Below are positions 18,231 to 26,320 of a stretch of 64,000 nt of DNA, piece after piece. Below the pieces are notes generated by a model. It saw only the letters and a program-made list of their open reading frames with translations. It was not told the origin of the DNA and ran no database searches. The position numbers and the translations under genes were made by a program. Each line of letters starts with the position of its first letter. The first letter of the stretch is position 1. The DNA is from Haladaptatus pallidirubidus (GTDB lineage: Archaea > Halobacteriota > Halobacteria > Halobacteriales > Haladaptataceae), in contig NZ_CP085301.1 in the NCBI RefSeq assembly GCF_020700235.1, forward strand, positions 1,426,001 through 1,490,000, given 5' to 3'.

Positions 18231-19864
18231 GCGTACAGGAACAACTGGTAGACGGCGACGAACTCGCCGACCTACTCGGCGAGCTCGTAATCGGGCGCGA
18301 AGACCATATGAACGCGCCCGCGTTCGTCATCCGTTCTGACGAGGTACAAGACGCACTTACCATCCTGCGCGAGGAGGCCGGATTCGACCACCTCTCGTGC
18401 CTGACGGCCCAGCAGTACGACGACCGGTACGAGAGCATCTACCACCTCAAAAAGTACGACGACCCCCGACAGGAGGTGAGCATCGTCGTCCCGACCACCT
18501 CGGACGAACCGATAAGCCAGACGGCGGAGCCCGTGTACACGACCGCGAACTGGCACGAACGCGAGGCGTACGACCTCGTCGGTATCAGGTACGACGGCCA
18601 TCCGGACATGCGTCGAATTCTGTTACCAGAAACGTGGCAGGGACACCCGCTCTCGCTCGATTACGACCAAAACCAACCGCAAGTCGTGTCGTTGGAAGAG
18701 CACCAGAACCCACTGTTGGAAGACCATGTCGGCGACGACGCCGACACCGTCTTCATCAACATCGGCCCGCACCACCCCGCCACGCACGGGGTTCTCCATC
18801 TGAAAACCGTTCTCGACGGCGAGCAGGTGCTCGACGTCGAACCCGACGTCGGCTATCTCCATCGCTGCGAGGAACAGATGGCCCAGTCGGGCAACTACCG
18901 TCACGAAATCATGCCGTACCCCGACCGGTGGGATTACACCGCGAACATGACCAACGAGTGGGCGTACGCGCGGGCCATCGAAGACCTCGCGGATATCGAC
19001 GTTCCCGATTACGCGAAGGTGCTCAGGACGCTCGGCGTCGAGCTCTCGCGGATGGCGGGCCACTTCCTCGCCCTCGGAACGTTCGCGCTGGACGTGTACG
19101 GCGATTTCACCGCCATCTTCCAGTACGCGTTCCGCGACCGCGAGAAGGCCCAGAACATTCTGGAGGATTTGACCGGCCAGCGCATGATGTTTAACTACTT
19201 CCGCATCGGTGGCGTCATCTGGGATATTCCGGAACCGCGCGAGGAGTTTTTCGACAAGACGATGGATTTCGTGGACGAACTGCCACAGGCGCTCGAAGAG
19301 TACCACGACCTGCTCACGAACAACGAAATCTTCCAACTGCGGTGCGTCGGTACGGGTGTGCTCGAGCCCGACGTTGCGAAACAGTACGGCGTCACCGGTC
19401 CGGTCGCTCGCGGTTCGGGCGTCGATTACGACATCCGCAGGGACGACCCCTACGGCTACTACGACCAACTCGACTGGGACGTCGTCACGGAACCCGGATG
19501 TGACAATTTTTCGCGCGTGTTAGTTCGTCTCCGCGAAGTCGAGCAGTCGGCGCGCATCGTCGAGCAGTGCGTTCAACTGCTCGACGACTGGCCCGAAGAC
19601 GACCGCGAACTCCAGTCGAACGTTCCCCGGACACTCAAACCGCCGATGGACGCGGAGACGTATCGGGCGGTCGAAGCCGCGAAGGGTGAACTCGGGGTGT
19701 ACATCCGCTCCGACAACACCTCCAAGCCAGCGCGATTCAAGATTCGAAGTCCGTGCTTCCACAACCTCTCCGCGCTTCCGGAGATGTCGAACGGCGAGAT
19801 GGTGCCGGATTTAATCGCGTCGTTGGGAAGCCTCGACATCGTCCTGGGGAGTGTCGACCGATGA
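18227..19864 (+). CDS. nuoCD: NADH-quinone oxidoreductase-like fused subunit NuoCD
   Basis: A 545-residue fusion. NuoC covers about residues 1-165 (EAYDLVGIRYDGHPDMRRIL is its signature) and NuoD runs from about 175 (NIGPHHPATHGVLHL). The quinone-site His in ATHGVLH and the Tyr in DRWDYTANM are both kept, so quinone binding is expected. The nickel-binding CxxC pairs of hydrogenases are absent, so this is a NuoD and not a hydrogenase large subunit. The start is GTG 18227, overlapping the nuoB stop. It is coupled to nuoI by TGATG with no nuoH in between, unlike the usual order CD-H-I. Confidence 0.93.
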   Translation: MSVQEQLVDGDELADLLGELVIGREDHMNAPAFVIRSDEVQDALTILREEAGFDHLSCLTAQQYDDRYESIYHLKKYDDPRQEVSIVVPTTSDEPISQTAEPVYTTANWHEREAYDLVGIRYDGHPDMRRILLPETWQGHPLSLDYDQNQPQVVSLEEHQNPLLEDHVGDDADTVFINIGPHHPATHGVLHLKTVLDGEQVLDVEPDVGYLHRCEEQMAQSGNYRHEIMPYPDRWDYTANMTNEWAYARAIEDLADIDVPDYAKVLRTLGVELSRMAGHFLALGTFALDVYGDFTAIFQYAFRDREKAQNILEDLTGQRMMFNYFRIGGVIWDIPEPREEFFDKTMDFVDELPQALEEYHDLLTNNEIFQLRCVGTGVLEPDVAKQYGVTGPVARGSGVDYDIRRDDPYGYYDQLDWDVVTEPGCDNFSRVLVRLREVEQSARIVEQCVQLLDDWPEDDRELQSNVPRTLKPPMDAETYRAVEAAKGELGVYIRSDNTSKPARFKIRSPCFHNLSALPEMSNGEMVPDLIASLGSLDIVLGSVDR

Positions 19865-20322
19865 TCGGCCTGCTCAAAGGGATGGCGACGACGATGAAAC
19901 ACGCGCTGGACGGTGAGACGTTCACGGTCGAATATCCCGACGTGCCGCCCGAGGTCAGCCCGCGCTTCCGCGGTATCCACAAGTTCAGTCAGGAGCGCTG
20001 TATCTGGTGTCGCCAGTGCGAGAACGTCTGTCCGAACGACACCATCCAAATCGTGATGGACGACCAGCGAAACGGCGAGCAGTACAACCTCCACGTCGGA
20101 CAATGCATCTACTGCCGACTCTGCGAGGAGGTCTGCCCCGTGGACGCGATTTTGCTCACCCAGAACTTCGAGTTCACGGGAGATACGAAAGACGATCTCG
20201 TCTACAACAAAGAACAGTTGAAGAACGTCCCCTGGTACAAAGACATCGACCCGCTCGAATCGCGCGAACCCGACAGGGGCGCGTGGATAGGCGAAGGCGA
20301 GGGGTCGGTGGATTATCAGTAA
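19861..20322 (+). CDS. nuoI: NADH-quinone oxidoreductase-like subunit NuoI (2[4Fe-4S])
   Basis: A 153-residue ferredoxin-type subunit with two complete motifs, CIWCRQCENVCP and CIYCRLCEEVCP, that bind clusters N6a and N6b and pass electrons towards NuoB. The start overlaps the nuoCD stop. The stop codon ends exactly where the convergent arylsulfotransferase-like gene ends, so nothing follows it in this operon: subunits A, H, J, K, L, M and N are all missing here. The trio therefore forms a peripheral arm without a membrane arm at this locus. Confidence 0.93.
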   Translation: MIGLLKGMATTMKHALDGETFTVEYPDVPPEVSPRFRGIHKFSQERCIWCRQCENVCPNDTIQIVMDDQRNGEQYNLHVGQCIYCRLCEEVCPVDAILLTQNFEFTGDTKDDLVYNKEQLKNVPWYKDIDPLESREPDRGAWIGEGEGSVDYQ

Positions 20323-21723
20323 TCAGGCGAACCGGTGTTTCACGCCGTAGTAAATCCGGCGGCGCTGGTACACCAGCTCGCCGACCAGCCATCCCAAAAC
20401 GAGCAGAATGGCGAATATGGCGGCGATGAAGGCGTACTCGTTCATCCAGATGGGGCGGATGAACGGCGTCGCTTGATCCCACACCTCGCCGTACTCTCGC
20501 ATGTCGTCCTCGATGGCCGTTCCCGAGAACGTGTTGCCGAGGAGGACGGACATCTTCACGCGGTCGCCGGTTCCGGGATCGATGTTCGCGCTTCCCGACA
20601 CTTGATACTCCCCGGTCGTTCCGTGATCTGCCATCGTCGGCCCATTCGAACCGTCGCCGCTGGTGACGCGTTCGGCGTCGTAGGGAAGCCACGGCGAGTA
20701 GAACTCCCAGACGATTTCGCCTTCGGGCGTCACTTCGATGACGCGGTGGTTCGAGGAATCGGTGATGAGCGTGTTGCCGTTCGGTAGGCGGTCTGCGTCA
20801 CGAGGCCAGTTGAACTTCTCCGAGGAACCCATCTCCCACGTCGATTCCCAGTCGCTGCCGCGTTTTTCGTACTCGACGATGCGGTGGTTCTCGGAGTCGG
20901 CGACGAGGATGGTCGGGTCGCCGGACTCGCTTTCGAGGTAGTCCGGGTTGTGCTGTTCCTGAAGCGTGTCGTAGTTGCCGTCCTCTCCGAGTTTCATCGT
21001 GACTTCCTTCGACTCGCGGTCGACGACGATGACTTCGTCCATGTTTCGCGGGTCGGCCATGTACTTGCCGGGGCCGATTTTGTCAACGTCGTTGACGTGC
21101 GTCCAGTCGTTGGTGTAGTCGCCACCGTCTTTCTTCTCGTAATGGCTGCGGAAGTACCACTCCCACGTGATTTCGTCGTCCTCCAAATCGTAGACGAACA
21201 ATCGGTCGTCGTTCTGACCGGTGCTCTCGTTGTAGGCGCGCATGTTGGCGACGAGCAACTGCGTGCCGTTGTTGATGAGGTCGATGTCGTGGGTGTCGTG
21301 GATTTCGAGGAACTGCTCCCATTCCTTTTCTTTCGTTTCGGGGTTGTACTCGTAGACGAGCGTACCGCCGCGCTGTGTCGAGGTGACGAGCAGGTTTCCG
21401 TTGTCCAGCGGGTCGACGTCGTAGAACCACGACGCGCCCTCTTTCGAGCCGTTGTGAACCCATTCGATGTTTCCGTTCGGGCCGACGGCGACGAGTCGGG
21501 CGGGTTTTTTCTTATTTCCTTGTCCTTGAAAGTGGTATCCCTGTACGCTGATAACTGTCGTTCCGTTCGCGGGTTCTTCGATGGTTCCTTTGGTCAGATT
21601 CGATTCCTCTTGGTCGTAGGTTATCGCGGAGACGGCGGAGGGCGCGAGTAGAGAGACGACCAACAACAAGACGACTCCGCGCACGAGCCACGGCCGCGGC
21701 GGGAGTCGTTCCGTCCAGTCCAT
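20323..21723 (-). CDS. Membrane-anchored arylsulfotransferase-family protein
   Basis: A 466-residue protein with an N-terminal signal or anchor helix (WLVRGVVLLLVVSLLAPSAVSA), a long extracytoplasmic beta-propeller of the ASST/arylsulfotransferase 2 type, and one C-terminal helix (EYAFIAAIFAILLVLGWLVG). Propeller blades show repeated DADRLPNGNTLITDSSNHRV-type strands, plus HDTHDIDLINNG and DWTHVNDVD, which cover the histidines expected near the active site. Transfer of sulfate between phenols is the family reaction, but many haloarchaeal members are uncharacterised. It is convergent with nuoI, with zero gap. Confidence 0.85.
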   Translation of the reverse strand: MDWTERLPPRPWLVRGVVLLLVVSLLAPSAVSAITYDQEESNLTKGTIEEPANGTTVISVQGYHFQGQGNKKKPARLVAVGPNGNIEWVHNGSKEGASWFYDVDPLDNGNLLVTSTQRGGTLVYEYNPETKEKEWEQFLEIHDTHDIDLINNGTQLLVANMRAYNESTGQNDDRLFVYDLEDDEITWEWYFRSHYEKKDGGDYTNDWTHVNDVDKIGPGKYMADPRNMDEVIVVDRESKEVTMKLGEDGNYDTLQEQHNPDYLESESGDPTILVADSENHRIVEYEKRGSDWESTWEMGSSEKFNWPRDADRLPNGNTLITDSSNHRVIEVTPEGEIVWEFYSPWLPYDAERVTSGDGSNGPTMADHGTTGEYQVSGSANIDPGTGDRVKMSVLLGNTFSGTAIEDDMREYGEVWDQATPFIRPIWMNEYAFIAAIFAILLVLGWLVGELVYQRRRIYYGVKHRFA

Positions 21724-21771
21724 AAGCTATACTGGGCAACCTTCACTTTGTATATTTTGTGTTTTCGTTAC

Positions 21772-21841
21772 CATTTTCTAACCGCTGATTTCGGCGGCGT
21801 GGGACGGGGACGAAGTGAACAGTTAGGAAATCATTTTCTAA
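21772..21841. repeat. Direct repeat CATTTTCTAA in the spacer upstream of the sulfotransferase gene
   Basis: Two identical 10-base copies at 21772-21781 and 21832-21841, 60 bases apart, in the 158-base spacer between the arylsulfotransferase-like gene start and the methyltransferase stop. The spacer is AT-rich (TTTGTATATTTTGTG near 21747) and is the likely promoter of the sulfotransferase gene. The repeat could be a binding site or chance. Confidence 0.25.
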
Positions 21842-21881
21842 ATAGGTTGGAATAGTGATCATTCATCAGTATAAATCGGTG

Positions 21882-22748
21882 CTACACCACTCTCGCCAGC
21901 ACGTCGAACTGGTGTGCGATGTACGTCAGTTCACCCCCTCCAACTTGCCGGTGGCGCGTTCCCAACCAGTCCGAGAACGCATCCGCGTCGATTTCCGAAT
22001 GGCCGTCCAGGGAACTCCCAATCATCCCGAGGATGTGTTGGAGAAAGATCCCCTCGTCGGCGGGATACGACCCGTTTTCCGGATACACCACCCAGTCGGA
22101 ACTCCCGACGGCGAGCAGTTCCGCCTCCCGCCGTCGAAATTCGGCGAGTAGTTTCCGCCCCGCTCTGCTCGTCCCTTCGCCGTCGTCGATGTGCCGGTGA
22201 TACAGCTCCGCGACTCGCTCGTCCAGTTCGTGCGCCGGGTCGAACATCGTCCCTCCGTCGAACGTGATGGGGAAATAGCAGAGTCCGCCAGAGTCGAGCA
22301 CCGAGCAGAACGCCGGAAGCGCCGATTCGAGGTCGAACAAGTCGGCGACTGCGTGTCCGACGAGGGCGTCCCACCGTCTGTCGGTTTTCCACGCAAATTC
22401 GACTGCGTCCGCGACTTCGAACCGAATCGTCATCGACCGGCCATTCTGTTTGCACTGGAGGTTGTCCCCATTTCGCTCGAACCCGCTCGCGAGCAACTGC
22501 GAGCGAGCGGTTCGGATATTTTTCGAACTTATATCCAACACGGTGTACTGCACCCGATTCGGCAAACAGTCCCATGAGCGAAGGCGTTCTACCATCGTGC
22601 CGATTCCAGCCCCGATTTCGAGCAGTCGAACGGGTTCGGTGGAGTCGATCAACGCGGAAAGTTCGCGCTCGAATCGGCGGAGTACCCGCCGATTCAGCGC
22701 CCGGTCGTCCACCGTTCGTTTCGTATCGAGATACTGTTGGAACGTCAT
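21882..22748 (-). CDS. Class I SAM-dependent methyltransferase
   Basis: A 288-residue soluble enzyme with the Rossmann-like fold. The SAM motif I is VRLLEIGAGIGTMVERL near residue 45, and motif II/III acidic positions are in VLDIS and FEVADAVEFA. The C-terminal half has no recognisable substrate domain. It is the last gene of the five-gene minus-strand operon; its ATG overlaps the glycosyltransferase stop (ATGA). By context it probably methylates the product of the pterin-like enzyme, dehydrogenase and glycosyltransferase encoded upstream. Confidence 0.88.
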   Translation of the reverse strand: MTFQQYLDTKRTVDDRALNRRVLRRFERELSALIDSTEPVRLLEIGAGIGTMVERLRSWDCLPNRVQYTVLDISSKNIRTARSQLLASGFERNGDNLQCKQNGRSMTIRFEVADAVEFAWKTDRRWDALVGHAVADLFDLESALPAFCSVLDSGGLCYFPITFDGGTMFDPAHELDERVAELYHRHIDDGEGTSRAGRKLLAEFRRREAELLAVGSSDWVVYPENGSYPADEGIFLQHILGMIGSSLDGHSEIDADAFSDWLGTRHRQVGGGELTYIAHQFDVLARVV

Positions 22749-23833
22749 TGTTCGGGTGAAACGGCACAACTTTCCACGATTTCTTTCAATAGCCGTTCAA
22801 CCGACTCGGCCGCGTCGTCCCATCCCGGTTGAAGTTCGTACCGTTCACGCGCCGAGATGCTCATTCGTGCGAGTCGGCACCTATCGTCCCGGAGCGTGCG
22901 AACTGCATCGGCAATCGCGTCGGCGTCGTCGGGTGGAAGCAAAAACCCGTTTTCGTCGTCCGAGACGATTTCGCTCGCGCCGCCAGCCGTCGTCGCAATC
23001 GCGGGCAGACCGAACGCCATCCCCTCGAGGTAGACGAGACCGAAGCCCTCGTACAGCGACGGAACTGCGAGAACGTGGCTCCGAGCGAGCTGTCCGGCGA
23101 CTGCCTCGTCCGACAGTCGGCCCGCAAACGACACCCTCTCGCGCAGTCCGAGTTCGTCGCGGAGACGACGAACTCGGGTCGCGTACTCTTCGTTCGATTC
23201 CGCGCCGATAACCATGAGGCGCCACTTTCCGGAAACGGACGAAAGGCCTCCGAGCAGAACGTGCAGCCCCTTTCTGGGGATGATGTTTCCGAGAAAAACG
23301 AGTCGAAGGGTGCCCTCGAAATTCGTATCAATCGACTGCACCGGCACGAACCGCTCGAATCTGTCGCCTGCGGGAGGTGCCACTGCTGCCTTTCGGTCGT
23401 TTTCCTCCCACGAATCGAGCAGTTCGAAAACGGACCGTCGCGTCGTCTCGCTGTTGCAAACGACCCCATCGAGATGTCGAACGTAGTCGCGCTCAATCGC
23501 ACGACAGCCGCAATTTTTCCACCTTGCTCGCGGTTCGTCTGACCGAAGATGGTGGACGATGGAGACGATTGGGGCGTCTATTCGACGGTTCGCCCGAATC
23601 AGCGACGGATGGCAGAGGTGGTCTTGGAAAAGTACGTCGAATCCCGAAAGTCGAGAGGGAAGCCCTCGCGAAAAATTGTGCAGGAGACTACGCCCGTACG
23701 ACTCCCACGGAAGGCCGATGATTTCTATCGTGTGCCCTCGCTCACGCAATTTTTCGACCAGTTTTCTGTCGTACCGAAACCCACCAGAACGCCCCGAAAG
23801 CGAACCGTAGACGACGAATCCGAGATGCATCAC
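22745..23833 (-). CDS. Group 4 glycosyltransferase (GT-B)
   Basis: A 362-residue cytoplasmic retaining glycosyltransferase with two Rossmann domains. The N-terminal glycine-rich acceptor loop is GSLSGRSGGFRYDRKL. The C-terminal donor domain has GNIIPRKGLHVLLG and the EX7E motif in SLYEGFGLVYLEGMAFG, followed by PAIATTAGGASEIV. The donor is a nucleotide sugar; the acceptor is unknown. It overlaps the pterin-like gene upstream and the methyltransferase downstream by 4 bases each, so the three are made together. A start at 23830 (second Met) is equally possible. Confidence 0.92.
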   Translation of the reverse strand: MMHLGFVVYGSLSGRSGGFRYDRKLVEKLRERGHTIEIIGLPWESYGRSLLHNFSRGLPSRLSGFDVLFQDHLCHPSLIRANRRIDAPIVSIVHHLRSDEPRARWKNCGCRAIERDYVRHLDGVVCNSETTRRSVFELLDSWEENDRKAAVAPPAGDRFERFVPVQSIDTNFEGTLRLVFLGNIIPRKGLHVLLGGLSSVSGKWRLMVIGAESNEEYATRVRRLRDELGLRERVSFAGRLSDEAVAGQLARSHVLAVPSLYEGFGLVYLEGMAFGLPAIATTAGGASEIVSDDENGFLLPPDDADAIADAVRTLRDDRCRLARMSISARERYELQPGWDDAAESVERLLKEIVESCAVSPEQ

Positions 23834-24246
23834 ACTGACCGTTCGAAACTAGCCCCCGCGTCATTGTCTTCCTGTATTGCGACTTCGATTTCGATGATTT
23901 CCGGTGCGTCGATTTCGTCGAGAACGCGGTCACAGAACAGCCGCGAAAAATGTTCGACGCTGGGGTTCACCCCTTCGAACTCCGGGAGGTCGTTCAGCGT
24001 CTCGTCTCGATAGTGGGCTATCGTGTTGTCCAACGACTCGCGCACTCGGTCGATGTCCACAAGATAGCCGAACTCGTTCAGCGATTCGCCCCGGAGATGA
24101 ATCGTCACTCCGTACCGGTGGGAATGTAGTTCTCCCTCCGGGCCGGGGTTCGGAACTGTCAGGTAATGCTGTGCGACGAACGGTTTGGTAACGGTTACTT
24201 CGTACATGGTTCGGTATCTGTCTCGGATTAACTGTCGGTCAGTCAT
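23830..24246 (-). CDS. 6-pyruvoyl-tetrahydropterin synthase family protein, PTPS-III-like
   Basis: A tunnelling-fold enzyme of 138 residues (125 if ATG 24207, MYEVTVTKPF, is used; this fits the family better). The zinc histidines are in FVAQH and in LHSH. At the position of the catalytic cysteine of the CxxxHGH motif there is a Glu (EGELHSH). In the PTPS-III subfamily this Cys-to-Glu change goes with cleavage of dihydroneopterin triphosphate to 6-hydroxymethyl-dihydropterin. The C-terminal part keeps NPSVEHFSRLFCD and the acidic end. It is coupled by overlap to the dehydrogenase and the glycosyltransferase. The true substrate is unknown. Confidence 0.85.
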   Translation of the reverse strand: MTDRQLIRDRYRTMYEVTVTKPFVAQHYLTVPNPGPEGELHSHRYGVTIHLRGESLNEFGYLVDIDRVRESLDNTIAHYRDETLNDLPEFEGVNPSVEHFSRLFCDRVLDEIDAPEIIEIEVAIQEDNDAGASFERSV

Positions 24247-25276
24247 ACGTCAGAAGCACGGCGACGGCCTCGTTCGGGCATTCGTCCAGCAGTCGGTACG
24301 CTTCGTGGGCGTCCCCAATCGAAACTCGGTGGGTGACGAGAGATGTCACATCGAGATTCGAGAGTCGTCGCCACGCCACGGCGAGTCGGCGGTCCGAATC
24401 CCACCGCCCCCGTAGTTCCGGCGACAGCGTACTCACTTGCGTGCTTTCGATGTCGATTCGACTTCGGTGAAACGACCCGCCCAGATTCAGTTCGGCTCGC
24501 TTTTCGCCGTACCACGACCCGACCAACACCCGTCCGTCGTATCCGGTCACCGAAATCGCGTCGTCCAACGCCGATGGATTGCCTGAAAGCTCGTAGGTCA
24601 AATCCGCTCCCGCGGGCGTTTTTGCACGCGAGAGTTCGGCCTCGATTTCCTCGCGAACGTTTCCTGTTGCATCCAAACTGCATTCCGCACCCATCGCTTT
24701 CGCGAGTTCACGTCGCTCGGGATAACGGTCTACCGTCACGAGATCCGAAAGCGGATAGTTCGCCAGCAGGCCGGTCGTCATCAATCCGACAACACCTTGC
24801 CCGAAAATGACGGCCTGCTCGCCGATTCTCGGCGTCCCGTCGAGGACGAAGTTCACCGCCGTTTCGACGGTTGGTAGAAAGACTGCCTCTGTCGGCGTGT
24901 ACTCCTCCGGAATCCGGACGAGGTCGGCAGGCGATGCGAGAAAATGACTCGCGTGTGGATGGAACGCAAATACCGATTCGCCTACCCAGCCCTTCGAAAC
25001 GTTCTCGCCGGTCGAAACGACCTTTCCCGCGGTCGCGTACCCGTACTGAAGCGGAAACTCCAACGTTCCCGACAGTGCGTCTATCGTCGCGTCGGTTGCC
25101 AGTTCGGTCGGCGCGTCCCCCCGATAGACGAGAAGTTCGGTGCCCGGACTAACCGCCGACACCTCGGCGCGAACGAGCACCTCGTTCCGTCCCGGTTCGG
25201 AAATCCCTTCCACGCGAACGTCGAGCTCGCGCGGCCCCGTGAAGTAGACCGTCCGTGTGGATGGCACGTGTGCCAT
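24239..25276 (-). CDS. MDR-family dehydrogenase, BchC-like, without zinc cysteines
   Basis: A 345-residue medium-chain dehydrogenase/reductase. The N-terminal GroES-like domain has SAVSPGTELLVYRG where zinc enzymes have a catalytic Cys; this SPGTE pattern is the one of BchC-like and related sugar or tetrapyrrole dehydrogenases. The NAD(P) domain has VIFGQGVVGLMTTGLL and the sugar-binding region VDRYPERRELA. No structural zinc loop of four cysteines is seen. It overlaps the PTPS-like gene by 8 bases and follows the ParB-like gene by 31 bases. It probably oxidises or reduces a hydroxyl on the pathway intermediate. Confidence 0.85.
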   Translation of the reverse strand: MAHVPSTRTVYFTGPRELDVRVEGISEPGRNEVLVRAEVSAVSPGTELLVYRGDAPTELATDATIDALSGTLEFPLQYGYATAGKVVSTGENVSKGWVGESVFAFHPHASHFLASPADLVRIPEEYTPTEAVFLPTVETAVNFVLDGTPRIGEQAVIFGQGVVGLMTTGLLANYPLSDLVTVDRYPERRELAKAMGAECSLDATGNVREEIEAELSRAKTPAGADLTYELSGNPSALDDAISVTGYDGRVLVGSWYGEKRAELNLGGSFHRSRIDIESTQVSTLSPELRGRWDSDRRLAVAWRRLSNLDVTSLVTHRVSIGDAHEAYRLLDECPNEAVAVLLTYD

Positions 25277-25307
25277 GCGACGGATTTAAAGAAATTCCTT
25301 TCGGCTA

Positions 25308-25904
25308 CTACATTCGACGGCGGTGTCGAACGAGTTCGCAGACGACGTTCCGAATCGGCTTCAACACCGGACGAGACGAAGTTCCGAGATACGCCGACAC
25401 TGGGTCATAGGTGTCGGTTTTAACGAGATTCAGTGCCCGTCCCGTCGCTCGATAATTTCCGTCCATGACGCGCGGCGCGTGACAGTTCCGACGGTCAACC
25501 AACACCAGCGGTTCACCGGGTGGGTTTTCGGCAATCGACAGCACCTGTCCAACATCGACTCCGGTTTTCGCGGTCAAATCGTCTAACTGTTCACCGTCAC
25601 AGCGGGCAATCTGTCGGGCCGCCCCGAGAACGGTTTCGTCCGGCGAGAGTGCTCGCCACGATAGCGTTTCGGGACCGTCGATAACCCGCAATCGCTCGAA
25701 TGCATGTCGAGAAAGCGTCACCCGTCGCCATTCGATCGGTGCTTCGCGCCAGATAAACGACGCGGCACCCGGCTTCGCGTTCAAGAGTTCGTCGAGCGCC
25801 TCGCGCTCCGTGAGCGATGACACGTCCACGGAGGGTGTTTCTGGCTTTCGGGATTCAAGTCCAAGCCATCGTTTGATGACGTGTTCCTGTGAAATGCGCG
25901 TCAT
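25308..25904 (-). CDS. Uncharacterised protein with a possible ParB-like fold
   Basis: A 198-residue soluble protein. The middle and C-terminal part contains EPLVLVDRRNCHAP followed by RVMDGNYRATGRAL. This looks like the PLVVVD...DGNHR..A pattern of ParB/sulfiredoxin-like nuclease or phosphotransfer domains, so such a fold is possible; no such function is proved. The N-terminal part is helical and has no known motif. It is 31 bases ahead of the dehydrogenase on the same strand and is probably in the operon. Its ATG follows directly on the stop of the kinase-like fragment at 25905-26186. Confidence 0.6.
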   Translation of the reverse strand: MTRISQEHVIKRWLGLESRKPETPSVDVSSLTEREALDELLNAKPGAASFIWREAPIEWRRVTLSRHAFERLRVIDGPETLSWRALSPDETVLGAARQIARCDGEQLDDLTAKTGVDVGQVLSIAENPPGEPLVLVDRRNCHAPRVMDGNYRATGRALNLVKTDTYDPVSAYLGTSSRPVLKPIRNVVCELVRHRRRM

Positions 25905-26186
25905 TCATTCCACCAATTCGACTTCGATGAACTCAAATCGCGTGCCGCCGGTTTCATCCTCGCGAACCGACACGTCCCATCCGTGCGTCTCGGCAATTTG
26001 CTTAACGATTGTCAATCCGAATCCGGTTCCGGTTTCGGCGGTGGAGTAACCCGTTTCGAACACCGATTCGTGTAATGCGTCGGGAATTCCCTGGGCATCG
26101 TCTTCGATGTACAAGCCAACGACAGATTCGGAGGACGAAACGCTGTTCGCGACGTGGAGGACGGCGCTGGAAGACGTGTCGCTCAT
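25905..26186 (-). pseudogene. Histidine-kinase ATPase-domain fragment
   Basis: A 93-residue frame equal to the C-terminal end of a HATPase_c domain. It keeps the G1 box (IEDDAQGIP) and the G2 box (GTGFGLTIVK) but lacks the N box, the HisKA dimerisation domain and any sensor. Upstream DNA has stops in all frames and is AT-rich, so the missing part is not nearby. It is probably a truncated relic. Because its TGA touches the ATG of the next gene, it may still serve as the translated leader of the operon. Confidence 0.6.
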
Positions 26187-26320
26187 TTTACCCAGGTTAC
26201 CCGATAGACATGCTATACTACCATAATTGTTATGAATGTCGATTTTGGTTTATAATTGAACTGTGTGGGGAAGGGTCCATCTTTATTCGCGTTTCGCTCG
26301 TCCCTAGAGTGGTAGATTCC

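Noticed and set aside
17514..20322. Reading the Nuo trio as a NiFe hydrogenase or formate-type complex
   Set aside because: The NuoD part lacks the two CxxC nickel ligands of hydrogenases and has the NuoD quinone residues, so it is a complex-I type module.
22450..23211. A 253-residue plus-strand frame across the glycosyltransferase and methyltransferase genes
   Set aside because: Arg/Ser-rich shadow with no pattern, while the minus-strand genes are complete.
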